Source: CALBPI01 sp038531945
Lineage (GTDB): Bacteria > Pseudomonadota > Gammaproteobacteria > Steroidobacterales > Woeseiaceae
Direction: 5' to 3'
DNA: 64,000 bases
Assembly (NCBI GenBank): GCA_038531945.1
Contig: JBCBBH010000002.1
Coordinates: forward strand, 372,001-436,000
The position numbers and the translations under genes are program-made. A model generated the notes under the pieces. The model was not told the DNA's origin. It worked only from the letters and a program-made list of their open reading frames with translations, and did not search any database. How positions within the stretch are numbered: position 1 is the first letter of the stretch; every line of letters begins with the position of its first letter. Shown here piece after piece: positions 1 through 8,824 of the stretch.

Positions 1-492
1 GCGCTTGTGGTCGGCGTCATGCAGACGTTGGATATCTACTCGACCATCGTTCCGGCGCGTGCATTGTCGTTTGCGATCGTGTTCTTCGTTTTACCGGTGC
101 TGGTCGTCGTCCTAGTCAGTGCGGATAACGTCTGGGGCCGATTCGTCGTGTGTCTGTTTCTGGTGGGTGCCGCTTCGTTCTATGCGTTGGTTGAAAAGTC
201 GATCGCTATGTTTCCTGATCGCGACAAGACAGTCGCGTCAATAGTGCTCGTGACGGCAATGCTGCTCAGCGCGTGGTTCTATCAGTCTCCGAAACTGCGA
301 CAGTATGTGAGGCATGTGCGTTCCTACCGGGAATCCGTGTCGCTCAAGCGCGGCGATAGTGGGCTGCCCGCCTCAAACCCGGCGGCGACTCGGAGACGAG
401 CGATTTACATTGACGTTCTCGAGGTGGCGACGATTGTCGTGTTACTGGCGCTTGTTGCGGGTGCTATTGCACAGTGGAATACTCAAGCGTGA
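1..492 (+). CDS. Multi-pass membrane protein, 5' end cut by window
   Basis: The reading frame is open from the first base, so the gene probably begins outside the window; a GTG at 7 could also be a start. The visible 160 or so residues carry about four hydrophobic segments, near residues 17-40, 45-60, 75-92 and 138-158, separated by short polar loops, the longest being a basic loop after the third segment. This fits a small inner-membrane protein. I recognise no family and assign no function. The stop codon overlaps the likely GTG start of the next gene (GTGA), so the two are probably translated from one mRNA. Confidence 0.55.
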   Translation, partial: ALVVGVMQTLDIYSTIVPARALSFAIVFFVLPVLVVVLVSADNVWGRFVVCLFLVGAASFYALVEKSIAMFPDRDKTVASIVLVTAMLLSAWFYQSPKLRQYVRHVRSYRESVSLKRGDSGLPASNPAATRRRAIYIDVLEVATIVVLLALVAGAIAQWNTQA

Positions 493-800
493 ACGTCCTC
501 AGGATGTGGCACGGTCGCGTACCGAGTGAGAAAGCCAGCGCTTATCGAGCATTCCTCGAGCGCACCGCGATTCCCGACTATCAGTCTGTCGACGGATGTC
601 TGAGCGTTCGCATTCTTGAGCGCGCTGATGGCGATGTAACGCATTTCATCACGATGACTGAGTGGGAGAGTCGGGATCATATCGTGCGTTTCGCGGGCGA
701 GGATATTGAAGTCGCAAAGTACTATCCCGAGGACAAAGAGTATTTGCTGGATTTTGAGCCGCACGTCGTGCACTACGACGTTGTTGCGCAAGCGGAATAA
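489..800 (+). CDS. Antibiotic biosynthesis monooxygenase (ABM) domain-like protein
   Basis: A protein of about 103 residues with the layout of the dimeric alpha/beta-barrel ABM family: an N-terminal strand (NVLRMWHGRV), a helix over the AYRAFLERT region, a second strand around SVRILERADGD, the HFITMTEWESRDHIVRFAG segment, and a C-terminal strand ending in HVVHYDVV. Family members are small monooxygenases, haem-degrading enzymes or proteins of unknown role; the substrate cannot be told here. GTG at 489 was chosen because it overlaps the upstream stop and begins at the first strand; another GTG at 474 would add five residues. A strong terminator follows. Confidence 0.7.
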   Translation: MNVLRMWHGRVPSEKASAYRAFLERTAIPDYQSVDGCLSVRILERADGDVTHFITMTEWESRDHIVRFAGEDIEVAKYYPEDKEYLLDFEPHVVHYDVVAQAE

Positions 801-804
801 AAAA

Positions 805-831
805 GGGCCGACGACTCGAATTCGTCGGCCC
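805..831. terminator. Rho-independent terminator, probably bidirectional
   Basis: A perfect 10-bp stem (GGGCCGACGA with TCGTCGGCCC) around a 7-nt loop lies between two convergent genes. The minus-strand transcript would end in a U-run, because an A-run precedes the hairpin at 799-804. The plus-strand side has only a short T-rich tail. Confidence 0.8.
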
Positions 832-853
832 TTGTGTCTGAGTACGCGGTGTT

Positions 854-1273
854 TTACAGCGCGCTGACGCCCCAGAGTTTTGTGTAGGCCTCGCAATGCA
901 GAACCAGCGTTTGGAACTGCGACAGATCGATGTCTGCAGGAATCTCGTAGCGTTGCGCGCCTTTCGCTTTTTTCAGTTTAGAGATCAGCACGCTGCCGGC
1001 GGTCGCATTACGTGCGTTGACTTCGTCAGCGGCAAGCGGTGACAGGAACAGTTTCAGATCCGGTGCGTTGCGCGTTTTAAACGCGTCATCGAGTTCGAGG
1101 AACGTGCCAGCGTCGGTCTCTACGATCTGCCAGGTGCCTTTAATTTTCTGGGAGCGTTTGGTCCAGGTGTTGTCGGAATCCTGTGCGTAAGCGTTTGGGC
1201 TTACCGCGAAGGCTCCAACAATCAGTGTTGCAACGATGACTAGTGTTCGTGTCATTTGATTCGTTAAGGTCAT
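854..1273 (-). CDS. Secreted DM13-like domain protein
   Basis: A protein of 139 residues with an N-terminal signal peptide (hydrophobic run after MTRTLVIVATLIVG, cleavage expected near NAYAQ). The mature part resembles the DM13 fold: GTWQIVETDAGTFLELDDAFKT near the start, then PDLKLFLSPL, and the ending LHCEAYTKLWGVSAL with a single cysteine in the position typical of the family. DM13 proteins are thought to be extracytoplasmic, possibly redox-active; the role is not established. The ATG at 1273 was preferred because GGAGAGAG lies just upstream. A longer open frame reaching 1513 is rejected because it would place the signal peptide internally. Confidence 0.7.
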   Translation of the reverse strand: MTLTNQMTRTLVIVATLIVGAFAVSPNAYAQDSDNTWTKRSQKIKGTWQIVETDAGTFLELDDAFKTRNAPDLKLFLSPLAADEVNARNATAGSVLISKLKKAKGAQRYEIPADIDLSQFQTLVLHCEAYTKLWGVSAL

Positions 1274-1395
1274 GGTCTCTCTCCAATCTGTGTGAGGCGC
1301 ATGCCTCGTGTGTTGTGGTGGAGGAGACCTACGGGATGCGCAAAAGATTTCGCCGCGCTCGATTGAGGTTGTCAATCGAGCGCATTGAATCTGTC

Positions 1396-2235
1396 TCAGT
1401 CGAGGTCGGAAGCGTCGTGACGTTCCTTGAGTTGTGAGGATTCTTCGCCCCAGACGCGGTTGACGCGTCGACCACGAATGACACCACGACGTTCGGAGAT
1501 CGTGTTGGCCCATCTAAGTACGTTTTCATACGAAGTGACATCGAGGAATTCGGCGGCGTCGTACAGCTTGCCGAGCACCATCGCGCCGTACCACGGGTAG
1601 GTCGCGATGTCCGCAATCGTGTAATCGTTGCCGGCAAGGAACTCTCGTTCGGCAAGGTTTCTATCCAGTACGTCGAGTTGGCGTTTGACTTCCATCGCAT
1701 AGCGGTTAATCGGATATTCGTACTTTTCTGGCGCGTACGCATAGAAGTGTCCGAAGCCACCGCCGAGGAACGGTGCACTACCCATCTGCCAGAACAGCCA
1801 CGACATTGTCTCCGCACGGTCGCGGGCATTGGTCGGTAAGAACTCCCCGAATTTTTCGGCGAGGTAAACCAGAATGGCGCCGGATTCGAACACCCGAATC
1901 GTTGGGTCGACTGAATGATCTGCCATCGCTGGAATCTTGGAATTGGGATTGATCGAGACGAATCCGCTGGAGAACTGATCGCCCTCCTGAATATTGATCA
2001 GCCAAGCGTCGTACTCGGCGTCGGTGTGTCCCTTGTTCAGCAACTCCTCGAACATGATCGTCGCTTTGACGCCGTTCGGTGTCGCGAGCGAGTACAGCTG
2101 AAACGGATGCTTGCCGACCGGCAGGTCCTTGTCGTGCGTCGCGCCTGAAATCGGACGATTGATATTGGCAAATTTGCCGCCGCTCGATTGGTCCCAGGTC
2201 CAGACTTTCGGGGGCGTGTAGGTTGGGTCGCTCAT
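1396..2235 (-). CDS. yghU: YghU-type glutathione S-transferase / disulfide-bond reductase
   Basis: A cytosolic protein of 279 residues. The N-terminal extension (VWTWDQSSGGKFANINRPISG), the thioredoxin-like half (HPFQLYSLATPNGVKATIMFEE, NPNSKIPAM, then RVFESGAILVYLAEKFG for glutathione gamma-glutamyl binding) and the helical C-terminal half (NDYTIADIATYPWYG) all match the nu-class GST group that includes E. coli YghU. Those enzymes bind two glutathione molecules and have disulfide-bond reductase and organic peroxide activity. Length matches the family (about 280-290). The gene appears to stand alone, with 122 bp to the downstream gene on the same strand. Confidence 0.88.
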   Translation of the reverse strand: MSDPTYTPPKVWTWDQSSGGKFANINRPISGATHDKDLPVGKHPFQLYSLATPNGVKATIMFEELLNKGHTDAEYDAWLINIQEGDQFSSGFVSINPNSKIPAMADHSVDPTIRVFESGAILVYLAEKFGEFLPTNARDRAETMSWLFWQMGSAPFLGGGFGHFYAYAPEKYEYPINRYAMEVKRQLDVLDRNLAEREFLAGNDYTIADIATYPWYGAMVLGKLYDAAEFLDVTSYENVLRWANTISERRGVIRGRRVNRVWGEESSQLKERHDASDLD

Positions 2236-2310
2236 TGGGGTACTCCATAAACAAGTGACGGAAGAGTGAATAGACCGCTCACGGTCCGAATTACTTTCAA
2301 GACAGTATGC

Positions 2311-3354
2311 TCAGTCATCAGGTTCATTGGCGCTCGGACACTCGATGGGTGGTGGTTCCGGATCGAGGAGGATTTCACGGGATTGGGACGGTGTGAAGCC
2401 ACGTTCGCAGAATAGGCGAATCACTTTCGGGCGCTTGTAGGCCTGGGCGATCTCAAACGCGCGGCCGTCGACAACCGCGCCTCCGTCCAGCAGGCGTTCC
2501 ACAATCTCAAGACCGGAACCCGTGATCGCCGTATGCAGGAAGGTTGAACGCACGTAGGGCCTGCCATCGTCGACCAACGCATGCGCGACGGCACCGTTCT
2601 CCATCGCGTTGTCCATCATCTCCGGCATGTTCCAGGTCACAGCCTTGAGAAGTTGCTCCTGTGCGCTGCCTTCACCGCTAACGTACATCGACACGACAGT
2701 CTCATCGAATTGCGGCAGCGTGCTTAGTGCGTCTCGCCCACCGACCAACAGTCGATCGCCGTCGATCGAGTAAGACAGGAAAAACAGCGGACGTGTGTGG
2801 TCTGAGATTTCGGAGCCTGGTTCGGTGCCGGCCGGAAGTCCGAGGCCATCCCAGCGAGCGCCGGTGCAGCCATCGATGAAACGATGGTTTGACTCTGCAG
2901 AGTCAACGATCCAGGAAGAACAGCCGGAATACGGTGTGATGTCCGCGAAGACAAAGATGTCGTCTCGGATTGAGCGGAGGGGTTTGTCGCTGAGCTTCTT
3001 GTAACCGGCCGCAAACACGCGCGCATTGAACAGACCGTGGGCACTGCGCGTGTGGTCCACAATCGTCATCGCATACTGGAAATCGCCGAAGTGCCCGATG
3101 TGTCTTGTGTGGGCTAGCTCGCGGAGCTTTGATACTTCATTGGGTCGTCGTTTGTAGACGGTGAACGGGATGCCCCCGACTACCCCCTTTCTCACTTGCC
3201 CAGGCGCAAGCTGGCTTAAATCAAACTCCCAGCCTTTTGCGAAACCGTCTGCCTGCCACGCCCAGTACGACTCGGGGTAATCGAGTTCATCTGCCCACGA
3301 CCACCCTGTCGCCGTGAGCAAACATAGGAGAGCTGTAAACGCGCGCCAGTGCAT
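2311..3354 (-). CDS. Secreted protein with Rieske-like N-terminal half and ankyrin-like C-terminal repeats
   Basis: A protein of 347 residues with a clear signal peptide (residues 1-21, cleavage near WSWADE). Residues about 43-75 (DLSQLAPGQVRKGVVGG, then PFTVYKRR) look like the opening strands of Rieske iron-sulfur domains. Residues about 140-185 contain CSSW and later FIDGCTGARWDG, which recalls the second cluster-binding loop but lacks the canonical C-x-H pairs, so a cluster is doubtful. The last 90 residues carry two ankyrin-like units (STFLHTAITGSGLEIVERLLDGGA and AFEIAQAYKRPKVIRLFCERG). Probably periplasmic. The Rieske resemblance is my reading, not a firm assignment. Confidence 0.6.
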   Translation of the reverse strand: MHWRAFTALLCLLTATGWSWADELDYPESYWAWQADGFAKGWEFDLSQLAPGQVRKGVVGGIPFTVYKRRPNEVSKLRELAHTRHIGHFGDFQYAMTIVDHTRSAHGLFNARVFAAGYKKLSDKPLRSIRDDIFVFADITPYSGCSSWIVDSAESNHRFIDGCTGARWDGLGLPAGTEPGSEISDHTRPLFFLSYSIDGDRLLVGGRDALSTLPQFDETVVSMYVSGEGSAQEQLLKAVTWNMPEMMDNAMENGAVAHALVDDGRPYVRSTFLHTAITGSGLEIVERLLDGGAVVDGRAFEIAQAYKRPKVIRLFCERGFTPSQSREILLDPEPPPIECPSANEPDD

Positions 3355-3378
3355 GACGCGAGTTTACAGTGGCCGGCG

Positions 3379-5556
3379 CTAACCCGCTGCTTTCGCGCGT
3401 CGGCGCCAGGCATGCAGCAACGGCTCGGTGTAGCCGTTCGGCTGCTCGGTGCCTTTGAAGATCAACTCGCGCGCCGCGCGATAGGCGAAACTGGTCTCCC
3501 AGTTACCGGCCATGCGCTTGTAATGCGGGTCACCGGCATTCTGCTCATCGACGACCGCGGCCATGCGTTGCAACGTCGCGTCGATTTGCTCACCGGTCAC
3601 CACGCTGTGATGTAGCCAGTTCGCAAGCAACTGGCTCGAAATCCGCAGCGTTGCGCGGTCTTCCATCAGGCCCACATCATTGATATCGGGCACTTTGGAG
3701 CAGCCAACGCCCTGGTCTATCCAGCGAACGACGTAGCCCAGCAATCCCTGGATGTTGTTGTCGAGTTCCGTTTGTTTGTCTGTGTCGCTCCAGGAAGAAG
3801 GATCCGGTGCGACCGGCACGGTCAGGATGTCGTCGAGCGACGCCATGGTGCGCTCCGCAATTTCACTCTGGCGCGCCAACACGTCGATTTCGTGGTAGTG
3901 CGTCGCATGCAGGGTCGCGGCGGTCGGTGACGGCACCCAGGCACAGTTCGCCCCGGCCAATGGATGGTTGGTTTTGGTATCGACCATCGCTTTCATCTCA
4001 TCAGGCATAGCCCACATGCCCTTGCCAATCTGCGCGCGGCCGCGCAGTCCGCAGGCGATGCCGATATCGACATTCCAGTCTTCGTAGGCACCGATCCACG
4101 GTTGTGATTTCATCGGACCTTTGCGCACCATTGGGCCCAGTTCCATGCTGGTGTGGATTTCATCGCCGGTACGGTCGAGGAAGCCTGTGTTGATAAACAC
4201 CACGCGCTCAGGAATCGCTCCGATGCATCGCGCGAGGTTCACCGTCGTTCGGCGCTCCTCGTCCATGATGCCGATCTTGACCGTGTTCGGCGCGAGGCCG
4301 AGCCGCTTTTCGATCCGGTCGAACAGCTCACCTGTGAACGCAGCCTCATCCGGTCCGTGCATTTTCGGTTTGACGACGTACACGCTACCGGCGCGGCTGT
4401 TGCGCGGTCCGTCGGTTTTCTTGAGATCGTGCAACGCGATGGCTGTCGTGACGAGACCATCCAGAATGCCTTCGGGAATCTCGTTGCCGTCGGCGTCCAA
4501 CACCGCGTCTGTCGTCATCAAATGGCCGACGTTGCGGACAAGCAAGAGGCTGCGACCCGGCAGTTTCAGCGCTTCGCCGTTCGTCGCGGTGTACTCTCGA
4601 TCTGCAACCAGTTTCCGAGTGACATCGCGGCCACCTTTTGCGAACGTCTCTTCAAGATCTCCCCGCATCAAACCTAGCCAGTTGCGATAGACGACAATCT
4701 TGTCTTCGGCATCGACAGCCGCGACCGAGTCTTCGCAGTCCTGGATCGTGGTAACGGCAGCCTCGAGCACAACGTCTTTGACGCCGGCCGGATCAGTCTT
4801 ACCGACTGGCGAATCCGCATCGATCTGGATGTCGATATGCAAACCGTTGTTGCGGAGAAGCACGCTGGTCGGGGCGTCAGCATCGCCGCGGTATCCAACG
4901 AGTCTTTCGGGCGAAGCGAGCCCCGTGTCCGAACTGTCCTGCAGGGTGACGACGAGCGCTCCGTCCACGATGCGGTAGGCGGCGGTATCCGTATGACTGC
5001 CAGTGGCTAGCGGCACTGCGCGATCCAGGAATCCGCGCGCCCAAGCGATGACTTTCGCGCCGCGCACTTCGTTATAACCGCCAGCGCGTGTTGCGCCGTC
5101 GTCCTCACTGATCACGTCAGTGCCGTAAAGCGCGTCGTACAAGCTGCCCCAGCGCGCATTGGCCGCGTTCAGCGCGAATCGCGCATTCATGACCGGAACC
5201 ACCAGCTGCGGGCCCGGCTGCGCCGTGATTTCCGTGTCGACGCCTTGCGTTGAAATTTCCGGCATCGGCTTCGGTTGCGGGAGCAGATAGCCAATCTCGG
5301 TCAGGAACTGCGTATACACGCTTTGGTCATGCGCCTGACCGCCATTGTCCTTGTGCCACTGATCGATGCGCTGCTGCAGTTCAGCTCGGGTGGCAAGCAA
5401 CTCACGATTCTTTGGCGCGAGCTCACTGACCAATTCGTTCAGTGCCTGCCAGAACGCATCGGCTTCGATGCCGGTTCCTGGTAACGCTTCCTGCTCGATG
5501 AAACGGCAAAAGTCGGCGTCGATAGCCAGCGAAGCTTTGCGAACGCAGTCGGTCAT
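3379..5556 (-). CDS. glcB: Malate synthase G
   Basis: A protein of 725 residues, the usual length for the G isoform. It condenses glyoxylate with acetyl-CoA to malate, the second step of the glyoxylate bypass, in the cytoplasm. Diagnostic stretches are RGAKVIAWARGFLDRAVPL, PTSVLLRNNGLHIDIQID, CEDSVAAVDAEDK (metal/substrate acid residues), RNVGHLM, IGIMDEERRTTVNL and the C-terminal lid ending in YTEPLLHAWRRRAK. ATG at 5556 is preceded by an AGGGA-type ribosome site. The gene lies next to a LysR regulator and isocitrate lyase, so the bypass is encoded as a locus, although the enzymes are not in one operon. Confidence 0.97.
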   Translation of the reverse strand: MTDCVRKASLAIDADFCRFIEQEALPGTGIEADAFWQALNELVSELAPKNRELLATRAELQQRIDQWHKDNGGQAHDQSVYTQFLTEIGYLLPQPKPMPEISTQGVDTEITAQPGPQLVVPVMNARFALNAANARWGSLYDALYGTDVISEDDGATRAGGYNEVRGAKVIAWARGFLDRAVPLATGSHTDTAAYRIVDGALVVTLQDSSDTGLASPERLVGYRGDADAPTSVLLRNNGLHIDIQIDADSPVGKTDPAGVKDVVLEAAVTTIQDCEDSVAAVDAEDKIVVYRNWLGLMRGDLEETFAKGGRDVTRKLVADREYTATNGEALKLPGRSLLLVRNVGHLMTTDAVLDADGNEIPEGILDGLVTTAIALHDLKKTDGPRNSRAGSVYVVKPKMHGPDEAAFTGELFDRIEKRLGLAPNTVKIGIMDEERRTTVNLARCIGAIPERVVFINTGFLDRTGDEIHTSMELGPMVRKGPMKSQPWIGAYEDWNVDIGIACGLRGRAQIGKGMWAMPDEMKAMVDTKTNHPLAGANCAWVPSPTAATLHATHYHEIDVLARQSEIAERTMASLDDILTVPVAPDPSSWSDTDKQTELDNNIQGLLGYVVRWIDQGVGCSKVPDINDVGLMEDRATLRISSQLLANWLHHSVVTGEQIDATLQRMAAVVDEQNAGDPHYKRMAGNWETSFAYRAARELIFKGTEQPNGYTEPLLHAWRRRAKAAG

Positions 5557-5624
5557 GCTCGGAATCCCTGTGTTGAGAGTTGGTCAGTGTCTAAGAGTTG
5601 AAATTATGCGTCCACAGAATGGTA

Positions 5625-5645
5625 TTGATTGTCACTATTCATCAA
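5625..5645. promoter_or_regulatory. Candidate LysR-type binding site upstream of glcB
   Basis: An inverted repeat TTGAT-N11-ATCAA lies 69-89 bp upstream of the glcB start, in the gap between the LysR gene and glcB. LysR-type regulators commonly bind T-N11-A dyads at this distance. The half-site TTGATGA also occurs (inverted) at 6637-6643 upstream of aceA. This is inference from pattern only. Confidence 0.35.
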
Positions 5646-5647
5646 AA

Positions 5648-6604
5648 TTATGACGATCTTGGTCCTTCTGCTGCTTTTGCAGCGACTGCACGAAACTGCT
5701 GCCGCAGCCAGCGATGCCCTGGGTTTTGATGGAGCAATGGACTCCACGCCATCGTCAGGTCGATCGGTGGGATTTTGAAAGGCGGAGGTAAGATTTCCAG
5801 CGACGGTTGTTCCGACGACAGTTGCGCCGCACGTGACGGTACTGTCGCGATCAGGTCCTGACGGGCGGCATGCTGCATCGCCACCAGATAGTGGCGGGTA
5901 AACACGGCGATATTGCGTTGCTCACCGATCGCAGCCAACGCTTCATCCACCCAGCCCAGGCGTTGTACGTCTGCCGGGTCCATGCCAACTCCAACGCCCA
6001 TACCGGTCTTGCTGACCCAGACATGCCGTGCGGCGAGATATGTCGGCAGGTCGAATTTGCCTTGTTGCGCAATTGAATTCGGTACAAGACAAGCAAAGCC
6101 ATCCCGCCAGAGCACCGTCGAGTGAAACGATGCTGGCAGCTCATCAAATCGGTTGATGACAAGGTCGACTTTGCCGTGTTCCACGTCGTGAAAATCGACG
6201 TCACTCGGGGTAAGAACATCCAGCGTGATCAGCGGCGCTTCAGCGCGTAACACACCGAGGAGCTCAGGCAACAAGGTGACCTCAGCATAGTCACTGCACA
6301 TGACTCGATAGACCTCGCTGCTTTCGCGCGGATTGAAGTCGCGTACAGGTTGGACAAAGTGCTCGACTCGGGAGAGTACGTCGCGTACTTCCGGTTGCAA
6401 CGCCAGCGCGCGTTCCGTCGGTTGCATTCCATCGCTGGTGCGCACGAGCAGAGGATCACCGAACGTGTCGCGCAGACGTTTAAGGCCGTTGCTCATTGCC
6501 GGCTGGCTGATGCCGAGTTTCTGTGCCGCGCGCGTCACGTTGGTTTCGCGCAGCAGAACATCGAGATAGACAAGAAGATTGAGGTCGATCTTGGATAGGC
6601 TCAT
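5648..6604 (-). CDS. LysR-family transcriptional regulator of the glyoxylate-shunt locus
   Basis: A protein of 318 residues. The N-terminal winged helix-turn-helix is typical (KIDLNLLVYLDVLLRETNVTRAAQKLGISQPAMS and NGLKRLRDTFGDPLLVR). A periplasmic-binding-protein-like effector domain follows from about residue 90. The NodD/PcpR-like subgroup shares the opening LSKIDLNLL. The gene sits between glcB (same strand, downstream) and aceA (divergent, 114 bp away), so control of both is the natural inference; the effector is unknown. ATG at 6604 gives the family-typical start, although the ribosome site is weak. Confidence 0.85.
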   Translation of the reverse strand: MSLSKIDLNLLVYLDVLLRETNVTRAAQKLGISQPAMSNGLKRLRDTFGDPLLVRTSDGMQPTERALALQPEVRDVLSRVEHFVQPVRDFNPRESSEVYRVMCSDYAEVTLLPELLGVLRAEAPLITLDVLTPSDVDFHDVEHGKVDLVINRFDELPASFHSTVLWRDGFACLVPNSIAQQGKFDLPTYLAARHVWVSKTGMGVGVGMDPADVQRLGWVDEALAAIGEQRNIAVFTRHYLVAMQHAARQDLIATVPSRAAQLSSEQPSLEILPPPFKIPPIDLTMAWSPLLHQNPGHRWLRQQFRAVAAKAAEGPRSS

Positions 6605-6628
6605 TACGAGTATTCTTTTCGTGAATGG

Positions 6629-6643
6629 TGATTATATCATCAA
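6629..6643. promoter_or_regulatory. Candidate regulator site in the lysR-aceA intergenic region
   Basis: An AT-rich stretch containing the imperfect dyad TGATTATATCA and the half-site TCATCAA (inverted TTGATGA) lies between the divergent starts of the LysR gene (6604) and aceA (6719). It shares the half-site with the dyad upstream of glcB. No clear -35/-10 pair could be fixed. Confidence 0.25.
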
Positions 6644-6718
6644 TAGTCTGGATTTATTTTGGGGTCAGACGCTAAATTACACAACATCTAAACACCAGAG
6701 CCGCTCGGGAGCGCCAAC

Positions 6719-8047
6719 ATGACGACAGGCAACTACGACAGGACGGAAGAAATTCAACGGATGGAAAAGGACTGGGAAACAAACGCTCGATGGGCTGGCG
6801 TGACGCGCGGCTACAGTGCGGCGGACGTGGTTCGTCTTCGGGGCTCAGTCAAACAGGAAAACACGCTCGCCAAACGCGGCGCGGAAAAACTGTGGTCGCT
6901 CGTAAACGGCGAGGCGGAAAAAAAGTTCGGTAAAGACTACGTGAACTGCCTTGGCGCATTGACCGGCGGTCAGGCGGTGCAACAGGTCAAAGCCGGTGTT
7001 CAGGCGATTTACCTGTCGGGCTGGCAGGTTGCTGCTGACAACAACTCCGCGATGAGCATGTATCCAGACCAGTCGCTGTACCCGGTAGATTCTGTGCCGA
7101 AGGTGATCGAGCGCATCAACAACTCGTTCGCGCGCGCCGATCAGATCCAGTGGCAGAAAGGTGTCGGTCCTGATGATGAGGGCTACATCGACTACTTCGC
7201 ACCGATCGTCGCCGATGCCGAGGCTGGATTCGGTGGCGTTTTGAACGCGTTTGAATTGATGAAAGCCATGATCGGTGCGGGCGCCGCGGGTGTGCACTTT
7301 GAGGACCAGCTTGCGTCGGTTAAGAAATGCGGTCACATGGGTGGCAAGGTATTGGTGCCGACGCGCGAAGCCGTGCAGAAGCTAATCGCAGCGAGGCTGG
7401 CTGCTGACGTCTGCGACACACCGACTATCGTGCTGGCACGAACCGACGCTAACGCGGCGGATCTGCTGACCAGCGATATCGACGAGTATGATGCGCCGTT
7501 TTTAACCGGCGAGCGGTCTGCCGAAGGCTTCTACCGCACCAGGAACGGTATCGATCAAGCGATTTCCCGCGGTCTTGCGTATGCACCGTATGCCGACATG
7601 GTCTGGTGCGAAACCGCGACGCCGAACCTCGACGAAGCTCGGGTGTTCGCAGAAGCGCTGAAGCGCCAGTATCCCGACCAACTGCTGGCGTATAACTGCT
7701 CGCCGTCATTCAACTGGAAGAAAAACCTCGACGACGCAACGATCGCGAAGTTCCAGCGCGAGCTGTCCGCGATGGGTTACAAATACCAGTTCATCACGCT
7801 CGCCGGCGTGCACAACATGTGGCACGGCATGTTCAACCTCGCGTACGACTACGCCCGCGAGGACATGTCCGCGTACGTTCGTTTGCAAGAACAGGAGTTC
7901 GCCGACGCCGACAAGGGGTACACGTTTGTTGCACACCAACAAGAGGTTGGCACCGGATACTTCGATGATGTGACAACCACCATTCAGGGTGGCCAGTCAT
8001 CTGTGACCGCTTTGTCGGGCTCAACCGAAGAGCAGCAGTTCGCATAA
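6719..8047 (+). CDS. aceA: Isocitrate lyase
   Basis: A protein of 442 residues that cleaves isocitrate to succinate and glyoxylate in the cytoplasm. The active-site signature KKCGHMGGKVLVPT with the catalytic cysteine is present, as are YLSGWQVAADNN, VADAEAGFGG, HFEDQ, ARTDANAADLL and YNCSPSFNWKK. Length and sequence fit the bacterial ICL class of about 430 residues. A GGGAG element precedes the ATG. It is transcribed away from the LysR gene and faces a terminator hairpin. Together with glcB on the other side of the regulator it forms a complete bypass. Confidence 0.97.
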   Translation: MTTGNYDRTEEIQRMEKDWETNARWAGVTRGYSAADVVRLRGSVKQENTLAKRGAEKLWSLVNGEAEKKFGKDYVNCLGALTGGQAVQQVKAGVQAIYLSGWQVAADNNSAMSMYPDQSLYPVDSVPKVIERINNSFARADQIQWQKGVGPDDEGYIDYFAPIVADAEAGFGGVLNAFELMKAMIGAGAAGVHFEDQLASVKKCGHMGGKVLVPTREAVQKLIAARLAADVCDTPTIVLARTDANAADLLTSDIDEYDAPFLTGERSAEGFYRTRNGIDQAISRGLAYAPYADMVWCETATPNLDEARVFAEALKRQYPDQLLAYNCSPSFNWKKNLDDATIAKFQRELSAMGYKYQFITLAGVHNMWHGMFNLAYDYAREDMSAYVRLQEQEFADADKGYTFVAHQQEVGTGYFDDVTTTIQGGQSSVTALSGSTEEQQFA

Positions 8048-8058
8048 GGGGATTGTTG

Positions 8059-8087
8059 AGGTCGGCGGTGATAGTTCCGCCGGCCTT
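8059..8087 (+). terminator. Probable terminator of aceA
   Basis: A 10-bp GC-rich stem (AGGTCGGCGG with CCGCCGGCCT, one G-U pair in RNA) with an 8-nt loop starts 12 bp after the aceA stop. The following U-run is poor (TTGTG), so termination may be partial. Confidence 0.5.
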
Positions 8088-8171
8088 GTGCCTCATTTAG
8101 AACGATCGCGCCTTATCCTGGCCCAGCGCCGGCCAGATTCTGTTGGAGGACCCGAGCAGTCGGATTACCAA

Positions 8172-8657
8172 TCAGATGAGCGGCCGCTCAGCTGTGATCA
8201 CGCCATTGTTGTCGGCGTAGACAAAATGGCCGGGGGTAAACGTCACGCCACCAAACGTCACAGGTACATTTAAATCTCCCAGCCCGCGTTTCTCCGTCTT
8301 GACGGGAATAGCGCCCATCGCCTGCACGCCCAGCGGTGTGTCAGCCAATGCGTCTACATCGCGAACGCAGCCGTAAATGATGATGCCGGCCCATCCGTTT
8401 GAAGCGAGCGCCGCGGCGATCTGATCGCCAAGTAATGCACGTCGAGTGGATCCCCCGCCGTCGACAACCAACACACGTCCATCGCCTGCGGTTTGCGCCT
8501 GCGATTTCACCAACGAATTGTCCTCAAAGCACTTGATGGTGACGATCTCGCCACCAAACCGGGAACGTCCGCCAAAGTTTCCGAGAATGGGATGTAGCAC
8601 AGCGATGCTGTCAGGGTAGTCGTCACAAAGATCCGGGACTGGTCGTAAAGCATCCAT
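8172..8657 (-). CDS. rraA: RraA-family protein (ribonuclease E inhibitor / HMG aldolase-like)
   Basis: A protein of 161 residues when started at ATG 8657, exactly the length of E. coli RraA. Family stretches are VPDLCDDYPDSIAVLHPI, FGGRSRFGGEI, VVDGGGSTRRALLGDQIAA, GIIIYGCVRDVDAL and VPVTFGGVTFTPGHFVYAD. RraA binds and restrains RNase E; close relatives are 4-hydroxy-4-methyl-2-oxoglutarate aldolases, and sequence alone does not always separate them, but LCDDYPD and similarity along the full length favour RraA. The frame stays open upstream to 8936, but the extra residues are not family-like. It is divergent from the PP2C gene. Confidence 0.85.
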   Translation of the reverse strand: MDALRPVPDLCDDYPDSIAVLHPILGNFGGRSRFGGEIVTIKCFEDNSLVKSQAQTAGDGRVLVVDGGGSTRRALLGDQIAAALASNGWAGIIIYGCVRDVDALADTPLGVQAMGAIPVKTEKRGLGDLNVPVTFGGVTFTPGHFVYADNNGVITAERPLI

Positions 8658-8824
8658 GTCGCGATGGTTACGCGCTTCGCGTGTCGCTGCAAGCAGGAAG
8701 GTATGACACCCGTCCGTGACCGGAGTCCTGCACCAAATGCGTTGTACAAAGTGGCAGGTAGATGAAGCCGGCCGATAGGCGACGTTAATGTCAAATTCAG
8801 GTATGTTCATCGAGGGACGAAGAG

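Noticed and set aside
483..896. Minus-strand ORF of 137 codons across the ABM-domain gene and terminator
   Set aside because: It runs through a strong terminator and antisense to a gene with family features; no signal or homology by eye.
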